Positions 42,726 through 55,461 of a stretch of 64,000 nt of DNA are shown here, one piece after another. Each line of letters begins with the position of its first letter. Positions within the stretch are counted from its first letter, which is position 1. The notes beneath the pieces are model-generated. The model was not told the DNA's origin. It saw only the letters and a list, made by a program, of their open reading frames with translations, and searched no databases. Origin of the DNA: Asterias rubens (taxonomy: Eukaryota > Echinodermata > Asteroidea > Forcipulatida > Asteriidae); contig NC_047066.1 in the NCBI RefSeq assembly GCF_902459465.1, positions 14,759,047 to 14,823,046 of the forward strand. Reading direction: 5' to 3'. The translations under genes were made by a program, and so were the position numbers.

Positions 42726-43398
42726 TAATATTGATTTGAGTGGATGAGCCATCATGTCATACGAGATAATTTTCAGGCACCAAGTTCCAAGCAATCTCAC
42801 AATAAGAAAGTTCATTCACATTCCAGTGTCACATCCTCCATTGTCGGTTTGTCATGACTGATGTTACTGTGTATTTATCAAAAGGGACGACACAGTCCCC
42901 ATTTAATGAATTGGTTAGGTTGTCCAAATATCCCTGTTTCCCTTCCTACTAAAAATGAAGTTGTGGTTTCAAGAGTCCATTTTGGGACGATATGATACAC
43001 TACTACTATTTGACAACTTTGGCAGTACTTAAGTAGTTGCAAAACAACCAACTGTACTCCAAGAAACTGGACAAGAAAAAGATGATGACAAAACAGAAGA
43101 CGGAGAGATGAACTAAGTACATACAGGGGCAGGACAGAGTGAGATGGAGAATTGGTGAAGAGGCTTTTCTCCTGCAGTGAAGTGAAACAGGCTCAACGAC
43201 GAGTACTTATCTCATTAGCCACAATACATACGGGTCATAAAACAAACTAACAACCGCACATTCATCCAGATGGTAGAGAGATTGTATTTCACCATTCCAG
43301 GGGCGGACCCATGAATATTATCAAGAGTGGGGTCAGTGCTGTGTCAATTTTTTTTTGTACTACTCGACAGCACATGTAAGTACTCGTTTGTGTGCAGC
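42726..43398. other. No recognised feature (copy A)
   Basis: Unclassified sequence downstream of the P450, repeated in copy B (57422-58094). Confidence 0.4.
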
Positions 43399-43557
43399 CG
43401 ATTTCACGAAACGCTAGGATTGATCCTATCTCGAGTTAGGACGAGTAACTCGCCCTAACTTGGGATTAGTCTTAAGGTCTTCATGCTACAGTGCAGGGTT
43501 GAGACCCGACCTAGGTCCTAAGATTAATCTTAAGTTAGGAAGAGTTTGGTGAAATCG
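43399..43557. mobile_element. MITE family 3 (copy A)
   Basis: cgatttcacgaaacgctagg and gagtttggtgaaatcg ends. Copy B 58095-58253. Confidence 0.75.
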
Positions 43558-43740
43558 TCAATTAGGTATGTCCTTAAGACAGCGGACCAGTCTATGTTGT
43601 AAACAAATCCAGCGGGTAAGCGACCTTGCGCTGGCCCCTCAAACTTTAAATTATGTTTCTTAGCGTATTTGCTTAGAAGTCGGGGAAAACTTGTTTTCTT
43701 TTTCCTTCTAAACTCATACACAGAGTTGAAGCAAATGCTT
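43530..43740 (-). other. Unidentified minus-strand open frame (copy A)
   Basis: The frame encodes a basic stretch (YEFRRKKKTSFPRLLSKYAKK) followed by AQGRLPAGFVYNIDWSAVLR, and runs into a MITE at 43557. Copy B at 58226-58437 keeps the frame open despite a 12-bp deletion, which is in frame. I do not recognise it. It may be a real exon or chance. Confidence 0.2.
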
Positions 43741-44327
43741 AATTGGCTAACTGACAGTGTAATGCACAAGAGACAATATTGGTGCATTTGCTTAATACAA
43801 CAAACATCCAACTCCTGATCAAAATTGACTCATCCATCATAGTGCCACAAATATTTATGAGTTGTACGAATTTTCTAGCTCCATTTTATGTTTTATTTTT
43901 AAATCTTCACAAACCACCCAGAAACGTCCAATATCCTTGGAACAACTCAATAGGATTTTTTTGATAAATTTGCTAAAAAGATGATGGTTCACTAATCAGC
44001 TCAGAACGGCTTCCATCATATGTATGCTTGGAGTATACTTTGTTGTTTTTATTCGACACGATAACACAGCATAAATCAAAGCTAATCACATCACTTATCA
44101 AATAAACAAGGTTTCAAAACCCTAGATCGAAAAGTAATGTTTTCAGAGAAGGTCACCCTTTTATATTTTGTCCGATCCAGCCGAGAATTATTCCCCATCT
44201 TATACTTTGACCCGACTTTTGACAGGTCTAGTATTAAGATCGGTGAGGATTTGTACCTTTTTCTGTTCACCTTCTTGCTGTTCTGGTACCCAAACTTATA
44301 AACTTTGTGTCTTTTGGAACCATTGTT

Positions 44328-44687
44328 TTAAAGACACTGGACACTATTGGTCATTGTCAAACATTATGTATCTCAACATATGCATAGAATAACAAACCTG
44401 TGAAAGTTTGAGCTCGATTGGTCGTCGGAGTTGCGAGACACCCTTGTCACACGAAGTTGTGTGCTTTCAGATGCTTAATTTTGAGACCTCAAATTAATTC
44501 TAAATCTGAGGTTTCGGAATCAAATTCGTGGAAATTACTTCTTTCTCGAAAACTGCGTCACTTCAGAGGGAGCCGTTTAATCTCACAATGTTTTATACTG
44601 CGAACCTCTCCCCATTACTCGTTACCAAGTTAGGTTTTATAATGGTAATTATTTTGAGTAATTACCAATAGTGTCCACTGCCTTTAA
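44328..44687 (-). mobile_element. MITE family 1 (copy A)
   Basis: ttaaagacactggacac ... gtgtccactgcctttaa. Copy B 59012-59371. Confidence 0.85.
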
Positions 44688-45102
44688 TCCTATGTATAAA
44701 GTGTTGATGTTTTTAAATAACGCGTTGGTCACGTTTTTGGTATAATATTTTGCGATATATCGCCAAAAATGTGGAGCAAATAGTCGACACCGGAAGATTA
44801 ATCCCTCAGTCATAGGAATGCTTTATCTAAATTGGGCATACAAACTGAATTCTTACATAAACACATTAGGAGGCCTAGGCTACTTCCAGTTAGCGAAATG
44901 TTTCTCTTTATGCTTCATACTATCTAAAGCTGCAGTATGCTTCTAGACAAAACTTGTTTACTGGCGTTAATTTTAAGAGTGATTAACAAACGTCCCCCTT
45001 CATAAAGCCCCGTTAATAGTGAACAATAAGCACACAGGAGTCGACAAGGGACTGTGATGTAAACAAAGCGCCCTCTGTTGCTGTTGCAGGAGTGACTTTC
45101 TG

Positions 45103-45208
45103 CCAATGGGATCGAAGGATATGGCAACAGTAACTCAGATCCTTCTGAGGCGTCTTTCTAGGCTCTTCTTAGTCCATGACATCGCGCTGTTTCTTACCCT
45201 ATAAAAAC
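45103..45208 (+). promoter_or_regulatory. Possible Pol II promoter (CCAAT and TATA)
   Basis: gccaatggg at about 45103 and tataaaaa at 45201 are spaced as in a class II promoter, on the plus strand. Both recur in copy B (about 59787 and 59885). No plus-strand gene was recognised downstream, so it may be chance. Confidence 0.2.
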
Positions 45209-45376
45209 AAAATGAAATGAGGGAACCTCAGTGCAGGCTTCTCTGCGACCACAGCAAGAAAGATACAGAAGATCAAGTTAATTTTTTACTGAGCGAAACA
45301 CCTTGTTTGTGAGTATTCGTGACTGGTTATGTTATTACAAACTGTAGGCCTATAGTTAAAAGTTTTGAAATTATTG

Positions 45377-45660
45377 GCAGTGTCATGGCCGAGCGGTTAA
45401 AGAGCACCGGATTCAAGCACTGGTGTTTGATCAGCAGGGTGTGGGTTCGGATCCCAGTCGTGACACTTGCTACATCAAATCGGGGAGGTAGTGCTTTTTG
45501 CTCTACCGGCCAGGCTTCGGACTGATGATGCCCAAGCCTACATTCGTATGGACTGTGAAAGGGATAACCCTGTTTCAGCCTAGGAAGTAGGTGGCAACGG
45601 CCTTGCTGAAAAAAAACCCGCCCACACCTTGAGTGGCCTTCAGGCCTTGTGTGTCTTTCA
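45377..45660 (+). mobile_element. SINE family 1, long-body variant (copy A)
   Basis: cagtgtcatggccgagcggt head, accggattcaagcactggtg, body gtagtgctttttgctctacc and gtggccttcaggccttgtgt. Copy B 60061-60344. Confidence 0.75.
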
Positions 45661-45763
45661 ATGTGGATCGAGGTAATGCTTACATTTTCGGACTAAGAAC
45701 GTTTTAATAGTTAACATTTTAAAATTTAACACAAATTTCAAAATTTTTCTTACAATACCTTAC

Positions 45764-45872
45764 AAGAGCACCAGACGATAAGTGCGATCACAGGACAGAA
45801 AAGCACAGTTGCTCCAGCGATGACGGAACGCCATCCCGACTTAAATTTGTCCAACCGTTGATGAGGGCGTTG
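45764..45872 (-). CDS. Candidate minus-strand transmembrane exon (copy A)
   Basis: Read on the minus strand after cgtttcactttttcag, the frame gives QRPHQRLDKFKSGWRSVIAG and ATVLFCPVIALIVWCS, ending before gtaagg (an alternative donor 5 bp further, AAG|gtatt, keeps phase 0). A basic stretch then about 20 hydrophobic residues looks like a membrane-spanning exon. Both splice signals are good. The parent gene is not identified. Confidence 0.45.
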
Positions 45873-46489
45873 CTGAAAAAGTGAAACGATAAGTTGGCTA
45901 AAAAAACCCATAGATTTCTTCTCCGTACATTGTCAAGACTATCGCTCAAAAAGTAGGCCTATTAACTTGTAATCGTTGTGTACTTGTGATTTTGTTTTCA
46001 CATTTCTCACTCTAAATTATTTAATGTAAGCATTTGATTGTGAAATGTCGACAATAAACCGTTTTCCCGCCGGGATAAAAAAAAGAAAAAAAAAAGACGA
46101 TTTAAAACCACGAAGCAATTTCCCAAACCCTTCGTCGTTATTAAACCATGATGGTGCAACAAAACTTCTCAGTAGTATAATACTTCTCAGTGGTTAATAA
46201 ATTCTGGTCTTTTCCATAAAGTTTACTGTGATGAATTTGCAGGATTAAGCTCTTTAGGCCCCCTACACTTAGTTAAATTTGTGATGTTATGTTGATCAGT
46301 ATCTTTATTCCCTAAAATTCAGTCGATACACTGGTCAGTGGTTTCACTCAGCAGCTGGTATGTTGTTTACATCATTCAATAAAAACTAAACAACTAGCCT
46401 TAAACTTTGAAAGTTTTATCAGACTGAAATAATGTGCATTGATTTTGATGGAATAAAACAAGAAATCTGCATTCAAATCTGGAATTCTT

Positions 46490-46935
46490 TAATTCTTCAG
46501 TATTGGTATAATTACTCAAAGCATAAAAGCTTTTTTTGGTAACGAGTAATATGGAGAGCTGTTGATGGAGAAACGGCTCCCTCTGAAGTATCGTAATTTC
46601 TTTTAGAAAGAGAAAATTTCTCAATCAAAGAATATAAGACTTCAGCTGAAGCCTTTCATTTATAGGCAGATGAAAGCAGACAAATTATTGTGCTGCAAGG
46701 GTCTTTTTTGTTTCATTATTCTCTGTCAATTTCGATTAATGTTCACATGCGTATTATGTTGGGATAAGCTTAGCCCACCTTGTTGAGCTGTTAATGGCTC
46801 TGCTTTTAACATCGGTCTCATCACTGTCGACCGATGTTAAAAGCGGAGCCATTAACAGCTCAACAAGGTGGGCTAGGATAAACTAAATGAGAATACTGAA
46901 GTTTGACAATTACCAAAGGTGTCCAGTGCCTTTAA
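46490..46935 (+). mobile_element. Degenerate MITE family 1 with nested foldback (copy A)
   Basis: The MITE core (ggtaacgagtaatatggag, aacggctccctctgaagta) is diverged. A foldback with ends tagcccaccttgttgagc and gctcaacaaggtgggcta is inserted at 46771-46875. Copy B 61190-61608 has a shorter foldback loop (61468-61546). Confidence 0.7.
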
Positions 46936-47012
46936 AGGCAGTGGACACTATGAAAAAGGCAGTGGAAATATTTGTAAGCATAAAAACTTACTTGGTGTCC
47001 AGTGACTTTAAA
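46936..47012 (+). mobile_element. Internally deleted MITE (copy A)
   Basis: aaaggcagtggacactatg ... cttacttggtgtccagtgac: the element body is gone. Copy B has the full version at 61606-61991. Confidence 0.75.
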
Positions 47013-47407
47013 TGTAGGCAGTAAACCTGTAAAGACACGTCAATTACTTTTACCTCTTGATTTGGTCCGCCCTCATACAGCATTTAGCCTATCCGAAGTA
47101 CTATTTTACATTGGTAGGCCTACTCACTTATAATTAAGCAAGTTTTATAAATTTTACTAAAAAGTATCGAGAACTATTTCTACTTCATTGGTAACTTTTG
47201 GATCAATTAATAAGCTTTGAAGTAACTTTGCAAATAATATACAGAAAGCTATCAAAATAAAATCCTGATTGTAGTTAATTTATTTTTTAAATAATACCCT
47301 CAGTTGTCATTAGATCAAAAAATTTTGCCAAATATTCAACAACATAATATTCATAGTCTCTCAGCCTCCAGATATATTTTCAGACAACTGAACTGTTCCT
47401 TCCAATT

Positions 47408-47656
47408 TTGGTAGGCCAGCAGCCGTTGGGAAGTTTTGCTAATTACCCTGGAAAGGATACCCAGAGAGGCCGCTATTCGAAGTGTGGCTCAGATGTTCAG
47501 GCTATAGGATGCTTACCGGCGACGGGTGCACCCCACCAAATAGGAGAAAACAGAGCGTCGAGCTCATTAATATTTTGTAGGCCCTCAAAATATTCTATAG
47601 ACAGATTTGAGAGCCCACAGAAAGTGTTTCAGTGTAAAAATGTTGCCCAATTGTGA
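47408..47656 (+). other. Unidentified plus-strand open frame (copy B)
   Basis: Counterpart of 22488-22736 with an identical predicted peptide. No domain recognised. Confidence 0.2.
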
Positions 47657-50600
47657 CCTGGGGGTTGTTGACTTCCAGCTTGAGGTATTTTGGATAACAT
47701 AGGCCCTGAAATAAATGGTTCTTTTTTTGCTGAGAGGTGTAGGGACATTTTTCAAGAATGATGCCCGGACGTTTTGAAAATTAGACCTGTGAAGGGGTGT
47801 TTTTACTTGGAGGGAAAATAACTTGACGGGACCAGGGACTCCCCATATAAAATTGAGCAGAGAATAAAAGTTCAAGAGTCAATTAATAATTTTCCCTTTC
47901 AAGTTAAAAGCTGTGAGACTTTTAAAGTATTTTTTGTGTATTTTTTGAATATTTAGCATTTTGCACTGTGTGCTTTGGGAGATGGGTGCTCTTGGTGAAT
48001 TAAGGGCGCTTTTCGTGACATTTCAAAGTCGATCCAGTGATTAAAATATACATTGGTCTTCTTTTACACTTTCTTTACTTTTTTTTAATGCAGATTAGCA
48101 TAACTCAAAAAAATGACATTTCGAGAAAAAGGACGAATACAGAATGTTTCCCTATAAAAAAAGTGTTTCTTTCCAACCATTTAGCGTTTTATAACCAACG
48201 GTTATAAACGCTTTTCAAAGACCGGCCGTCCGCCGGAACCTAAGGCAACATGTCCTTTTAAAAGCGGCCAAAAGGGCGCACCACGCTATAATACTCATAG
48301 CAATCAGAACAATACTAAAATGTTCAAGAATACTAAAACCAACTTTTTCAAGGCTCTCACTTTCAACTAGCCTCGTCTTGAAGATTTATATCGAATATTT
48401 TCAGCCATCAGGCATTCCGTTTCAATTCAAGTACAACCATTGCATGAATGCTGGCCTATATAAAAATGGCCGGTTTCGGGAACACATTCTTCTGCTGTTT
48501 AAAATTGCCATCCTAAACAAAAAGGGAAACTTGTGTTTTTTTAAGGATTCCTTTTTTAATCGATTACGACGAGAGAAGAAACAATTTCTCAGTTGAAAAG
48601 CACTCGCGTACGACAGGGGTCATTTCGTAGTGCAGAAAACCACCTGCGGCCGGTTGAAAAAAAAAAAACCACTGGTCACAGCGCCCTCCATGTTTAATAT
48701 CCATATGTTGTTATTTTTGTTGCATCGGGCACATCGCATGCACTCTTTCCCCCTCTCCTAACCCTAATGGATATGCAGCGCCATTGTCAGAAATAATCTT
48801 TATTTATTTAGGGATCAATTATAACGTGTACACACGACTGCTGGCTGGATGTGCAATCCCGTGACTGAATCCCGTGACTGGGATTCATCACCACGTAACA
48901 AAAGATTCTCAGCTCAGAGCAACAGCAAATGTCGAGTCATTCGCGAAGTTTGAAGCGCAACACTACTGACTGAAGATGGCCTCCACTGAGGAGCTTAGTA
49001 CCGACACGAACTTCTTGAACATCACCACCGTTTTGGTTGGGTTGACTACCCTGGTTGCCATTGCTCTGTACAGGAGCACTCGGAGGCCTGCCGGCGCACC
49101 GCCTGGCCCGACCCCAATGCCAATCCTTGGAAATCTTACCAGTAAGTTACTTCTCTTTTCCCTTCGCCCTACTTCACTTGTGTGTATTCTTGTGTGAATT
49201 CGGGTCATCTCTTAGGACTTAGGACGAGTCCCAACCCTGCACTGTAGCATGCAGACCTTAAGATTAATCCTAAGTTAACTCGTCCTAACTCGAGATAAGA
49301 CGAGTCCTAACTCTTTGTGAAATCGACCCCAGCCCTCCCCCTGGGTCTTTCATGTTTTCTGTCGGTTCTTTTAAGGGGGGTTTTCCCTTCTTGCCATGTG
49401 TGTATTTTTATGTTTTGTTTACTTCGTTGATTTATTGTTACACTTTACCGTTTTTAATGTGTTTGAATATTAATTTGTTTATCCGTCCTGTAATTGGCGC
49501 TTGCGCTGTTGCCGTTGGATGTTGAATAAAATAAAATAAATCAAATCAAATACAGCTCCAAGATGAGACTAAACACTTCAAGGTCCCACAATGAACTTCA
49601 ACTCAACTGTGAATCAAATGGAAAATAATATAATAAGTTTGTATAATTATAAATTTAACGCTTTATCACATACATACCACAGGGCATCTCAAAGTGCTTA
49701 CAACAGCCAGTCTTCTCTCTTGGTGTATCTCAACATATAATACTCAAAATAACAATCCAGTGAAAAATTGAACTCAATTGGTCATTGAAGTTGCAAGATA
49801 ATAGTTGCAGCAAAACATCCTTATCACCTAAGTTGTGTGCTTTTCTCAGATGTTTGATTTTGGGACCTCAAAATCTAATTCTGAGGTCTCGAAATCAAAT
49901 TTAAATATTCTAGTGGACAATTACTACTTTCTCAAAAACTGTGTTATATGTACTACATGGAGTGAGCCGTTTCTCACAATTTTTTATACTGTCAGCAGCT
50001 CTCCATTGCTTGTTTTACCAAGTAAGTTTTTATGCTAACAATTATTTTGAGTCCAGTGCCTTTCAACCATCTCAACTCCCTGGGGAGTGCAGTTGGTGCT
50101 GCGAGTTACTAACTGGGCTCCAAGCCAATCATTCACATTTAAAACAATCTCTGCTCTCACAGGTACTCATTTACCCCTGGGTGGAGAGAAGCAATAGTTA
50201 AGTGTCTTGCTCAAGGACACAAGTGTCACGACCAGACTCGAACCCACATCCAGATAATACACCAGAACTTGAGTCCGATGCTCTTTGGCCACAACTCCCT
50301 GACAAAACTGAAAACTTTCAGTTTTTTTTATAACTATTATATTATTTAATGGCAACCAGCCACCTTTTCACCCATTTTGATACCAGCCTATCCTACTAAT
50401 TTATTTAATTTTTAAAACAAAAAACGTGAAAAAAAAGTTTGCAGGATACAGACACCTTTTCATTCGTTTTTTTAAGGGTAAAAGTGAGGGAGGATACCCG
50501 GAGAAATTTCACAATTTCTAAAGAGCTGCCGCCAAAACAATTGGTTCACCAAGCAGGAAGTCATGATTATTTTTGTAGTAATTGTGGTGGAACGATTAAC

Positions 50601-51451
50601 AGAGCAGTTGAAAAACAGTAGTCATGACTTCAAGGATAGACGCGACTTCAACACTAGCTTTTTAACCTGCACCCTAGTTACAATGTATGTTGGATTTTGT
50701 CAACTTCTTGTGCTTTTTGTCCCCCACTTTGTTTATTTTCTTTCTTCACTTGCACCTTAAAGTCACCTGGAAGTGGTATTTTTTTTAAATAAAGCTTTTG
50801 TCACTAAAATATGTGTTTTTATGAGAGGAATGTGAATAAAAAGTTAACTAAGGTTTAAAAATATTAGTTTTGAATGTATTTACAAATTTACGAGTAGGCC
50901 CCGACTCGAGAGGGCGCTGTTCGTGACGTAATTCAAGGCGCGATATTTGAAGAGAAAATTATTTGTAGTCAGGCCCCCGTACATTACGTCTGGGAACATG
51001 GCACATCAAAACAAATTTAGACACGAGTTTACACACATACGTACATTGAAACTTGAACATGTTGAACGCCTAGTGGTTTTTACAAAAGCTATTGCTGCTA
51101 TTTTTATTTAACTATGCGACTTTTTACTGACCAAATGGGTTGTAAGATGTGGGTCTGCCTACGTATTATTATAGAAATACGGCCACGGAGCAGACTGCAC
51201 GCACGCACTATGCCGGGCTGCTGTATAATGTGCGGACGGTCACATAGGACCTGCACGCACGGTGAATCGCATGCGGTTCCAACAAAAAATCGTGTCACAA
51301 AAGGGGTAGGCGGAGTCAACCCCCCCAAGCACTTGATTAATTTTTTTAACATATAAATCGTGACAAACAATAACTCAAAAAATTGTTTTATTGTTAATAA
51401 ACATATATACTCTTATGTTTAAAAGAAAACAAATCCTATTTCCAGGTGCCT

Positions 51452-51847
51452 TTAAAGACTCTGGACACTATTGGTAATTGTCAAAGACTAGTCTTCTCAC
51501 TTGGTGTACATGTACATGTACATGTATCTCAACATTATAACAAACCTGTGAAAATTTGAGCTCTATCGGTCATCGAAGTTGGGAGGATAATAATGGGAAA
51601 AAACCCACCCTTGTCACACAAAGTTGTGTGCTTTCAGATGCTTGATTTCAAGACCTAAAATTCGAAACTTGAGGTCTCGAAATCAAATTCGTGGAACATT
51701 ACTTTTTTTTCGTAAACTACGTCACTTCAGAGGGAGTCGTTTCTCACAATGTTTCTTACTGTCAACCTCTCCCCATTACTCGTTACCAAGTAAGGTTTAT
51801 GCTAATAATTTTTTTTAGTAATTACCAATTGTGTCCACTGCCTTTAA
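51452..51847 (-). mobile_element. MITE family 1 (copy B)
   Basis: Counterpart of 27731-28126 with the same ends. Confidence 0.85.
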
Positions 51848-53256
51848 TACGGCTGTGATGCCATGCCACACCATCCCAGTTTAGTCAAATTTTATGCACC
51901 AAAGGGATCACATCACCCCTTAAGACTAAAGTCACACTAGTAGCCCAGGCTTACAGAGCAGACTATGTATAAAATCTATTGAGACAGCAGCCAAAAATTC
52001 CCATACACCCACAAAAAACACTTAAAGGATGTTTACTTTTCTAGCCAGTATTACATGTACAATGCCCAATTCTACTCATGTCTACCAAGGTCATTTGCAC
52101 AGTGGGCTGGTGTGCAGACAATGCACACAACAACCCAGTGCTGTGTTTCTCTACATTTCTGTTATAGACCGTATTGAATATGAAGTCACCATTCAAATAT
52201 CTGCCCCACAACATGGCTTAGTGTACTTGGATGTGTGCGTGCATGTGCCGTAGAAATCAAACCGGAAATGTTGCGTGCTGCATGCTTCATTGATGTACAT
52301 GTACGCGTTTGGACACGCATTCGGTTTGCCCTACAAGATGGCGACTTTCATAGCAAAAAAAGGGGTTATTCAACACAATCTATAGTCAGATGGTACTTAC
52401 TGGGTCGTAGTCGCCAGGCGCGCTTACCCAACAGTACAAATGGCACTGTGAATTTGGTAACCCAAATTTTCTCTTGTCTTCTTTGTTTGGGGATTTTTTT
52501 CTCCCCATGCCAGTAGCCTACTGTGAAAGTGATGTGGTAATGCCTGTTGTATTGCATTGTGAGAATCAAATGTGACATGCGTGCGAGTGGTCAACACATA
52601 CATGTACACCATGACATAGATGATCTTTGACCAAACAATTTGTAAAAACTACCAGAAAATTTACTTTTGATGTTCAAATTGAAATCTAATGAACACTCTT
52701 TCTTTCCTTTGTACAGCCTTCATGAGCAAAAGGACACTTCATGACGTCTTCATCGATCTGAGAAAGAAATATGGCACCGTTTTTTCACTCAAGTTTGCCT
52801 CAAAGAATGTCGTGATATTGAACACCATTGATGTTGTCAAAGAAGCAATGGTCAAACAGGCTGTGGAGTTTGCAGGAAGACCCAAGTCAAATTCTGGTAA
52901 GTCTCTCTATAAAAATTACTTTATGTGATCCACCATACATGTATACATAAACTGACAAACCTGTAGAACTTTGAGATTGATTGGCCATCTGGGCCCAATT
53001 TCATAAAGCTGCTAACCACACAAATTTGCATAGCATGAAATTTCTTGATAAAAACAGGATTACCAACCAGATTTCCATTTGTTGCATATTGCTTGGTACT
53101 GTTACTCAGCTGTTGTTTGCTCATCCTGAAAATCACGTAGAAATTAGGTTGGTAATCCTGTTTTTATCAAGGAATAAATTTTATGCTAAGCAAATTTTTA
53201 TGCTAAGCAGCTCTATGAAAAATGGGTCCAGGATCAAGAGAAAATAGTGAAAAGTA

Positions 53257-53618
53257 GAGTGTCATGGCCGAGTGGTTAAGAGCATCGAATTAAAGTTCTG
53301 GTGCGTTTTCACCGGAGTGTGGGTTCGAATCCCGGTCGTGACACTTGTGTCCTTGAGCAAGATACTTTACTATAATTGCTTCTCTTCACCCAGGGGAATA
53401 AATGGGTACCTGCGAGGGTAGAGGTTGATATTGTGAATGAAAAAGCCTTTGGAGTGATATAAACTGTTGCCCAGGTTGTATACTCCCAAGGGAGCTGAGA
53501 ACCATTAAAAAAAAAGGGATGTTGATGGCCCTATGACCAGGGCACTAATGTAAAGCGCTTAGAGAATTAAGTGTTAGTTATTAGGCGCTATATAAATCGA
53601 AAGTTATTGTTATTATAA
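53257..53618 (+). mobile_element. SINE family 1 (copy B)
   Basis: Counterpart of 29519-29880, with a few substitutions in the head. Confidence 0.8.
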
Positions 53619-54416
53619 AGCCATTGCTCATTGCATCAAAGTGGCACTTGAGCATGCATTACTGCAGTTGGTTGCTCCAGGTTGCCCACAAAAATTACCT
53701 CATGAGACAAGGCCCTGGGACTCAAAGTCGTACTTGGGCCTCACTTTAGTTGTATTGTTTTGGGGTTGGACTTTCTGCCCTAAAGACTTAAGACTTAACC
53801 TAAACAAAAATTGAGACTTCATCTAAAAATCTTTGAGACTTGACCTGATGCTTTTTTTGTTTACATTGTTTTTATTTTTAAGTTAATGAATATTATTACT
53901 TATAATATACTTGAGACTTGAGATAAAACAATTGAGACGAGACTGCTGGACAATACATGCACATGAGGCTTAAAGTCAATGCATACATGTACCTTTAGTT
54001 TTTGGAAATGTTCCATTATTTTAGTCCTATAGTATGTACATGTAGTTGTATACAATAAAAGTTAACGTGTGAGAATTTCATACCAAAAGGTGGTCACGTT
54101 TGTTAGATATCGCTGCAACTCCAGAGCAAATATGTCCACGCAGGAAGAATAATCCTGTAGAAATACACATAAAAACACATTTTATTCAAATTTTGGGGAT
54201 ACAAAGTGATATTTTCCCCCGAAATGTTTCTCAAAATGCATACTATCCAAAGCTGCTGTAGGGCTACTTCTTACCACAAAAGTTTATATTGCCATTTATT
54301 TTCAGAGTCATTACCAAACGTAATACAGACCCTTTAAAACCTGAAAGACTAGTTTGAGACTCTGTTCAGACTTGGAAGTCTTGGCACTTGACCCAAAAGA
54401 CTTGAGACTTGACCTT

Positions 54417-54799
54417 CAGGGACTGGACACTATTGGTAATTACTTTAAATAATGATTAGCATTACACCTTACTTGGTAACAAGTAATGGGGAGCTGTTGG
54501 TAGTATAAAACATTGTGAAAAACAGCTCCCTCTGAAGTAACAGAGTTTTCGGGAAAGAAGTAATTTTCCAGGAAACGATTATTAGAGACCTTAGAATTAA
54601 ATTTTGAGGTCTCGAAATCAGGCATCTAAAAACACACACGTTCGTGTGACAAGGGTCTTTTTCTTTCATTATTATCTCCCAACTTTGCTGACCAATTGAG
54701 CTCAAGTTTTCACAGGTTTGTTATTTTATGCAAATGTTGAGGTACACCAAGTGAGAAGACTGGTCTTTGACAATTACCAATAGTGTCCAGTGTCTTTAA
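54417..54799 (+). mobile_element. MITE family 1 (copy B)
   Basis: Counterpart of 30680-31062. Confidence 0.8.
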
Positions 54800-55173
54800 A
54801 GACTTGAAGCACTGGAGACTTAACTCAAAAGACTTGAACAAACTTAAAGAGACAAACCAAAGGAAGAAACTAAAGTGTAATCTTAACTTCTTCTCTTTTT
54901 CTTCAGTTAGATTGTTCTCACAGGGGTACAAGGATATTGTTTTAGGGGATTATGGTCCACAGTGGAAGTTCCAACGAAAGATAGCTCATTCTGCAGTCCG
55001 GTAAGACATTCTCCCCGGTCTCTTTCAAATAATTTTAGGGAGCAAACATGTGAAGAAAACTTTCAATGGCAAGTGGCGTGTCATGGTCTAGCGATTAAGA
55101 GCACCGGATTCAAGCTCTGGTGCTTGATCAGCAAAGTGTGGTTTGACTCCCAGTCAGGACACTTGTGTTCTTA

Positions 55174-55461
55174 CAGGCAGTGGACACCATTGGTAGGCCC
55201 TAATTAGTCAAAATAACTAGTAGCATAACACCTGCTATTGGTAACATGTAATGGGGAGAGTTTGATACGATAAAACATTGTGAGAAACGGCTCCCTCTGA
55301 AGTGTTGTAGTTTCGAGAAAGAAGTAATTGTCCAGGAATTTGATTTTGAGACCTCAGATTTAGAATTGAGTTCAGAAAATCAAGCATCTGAATGCACACA
55401 AGTTTGTGAGACGATGGTGTTTTTCTTTTATTTTTATCTTGCAACTTCGACGACCAATTGA
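55174..55461 (+). mobile_element. MITE family 1 truncated at the deletion junction (copy B)
   Basis: Colinear with 31437-31727 then stops at cgaccaattga, where the SINE piece cttgcagtaataatacc begins. Confidence 0.85.

Larger units (their letters stand above)
22160..47076 (+). repeat. Duplicated segment, copy A (24.9 kb)
   Basis: The segment from acagcatttagcc to ggtccgccctcat is followed at once by a second version. By eye the copies differ at few positions per kb, apart from a handful of large indels. Copy A contains the whole P450 and lacks only the body of one MITE near 46955-47010. The unit joins its own right end to its own left end at 47076/47077, the structure of a head-to-tail duplication. 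Confidence 0.9.
48976..55000 (+). pseudogene. Truncated duplicate of the P450 (exons 1-3 only)
   Basis: Exons at 48976-49141, 52717-52896 and 54907-55000 repeat exons 1-3 of the complete gene, with the same splice sites and the same predicted peptide. About 460 bp after exon 3, at 55461/55462, the sequence jumps to material that lies at 40913 in copy A. Exons 4-9 (I-helix, ExxR and heme loop) are therefore missing. Any product would stop near residue 146 before the catalytic core, so it cannot be an active monooxygenase. If the two copies are really two haplotypes, this is a null deletion allele rather than a paralogous pseudogene. Confidence 0.88.
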
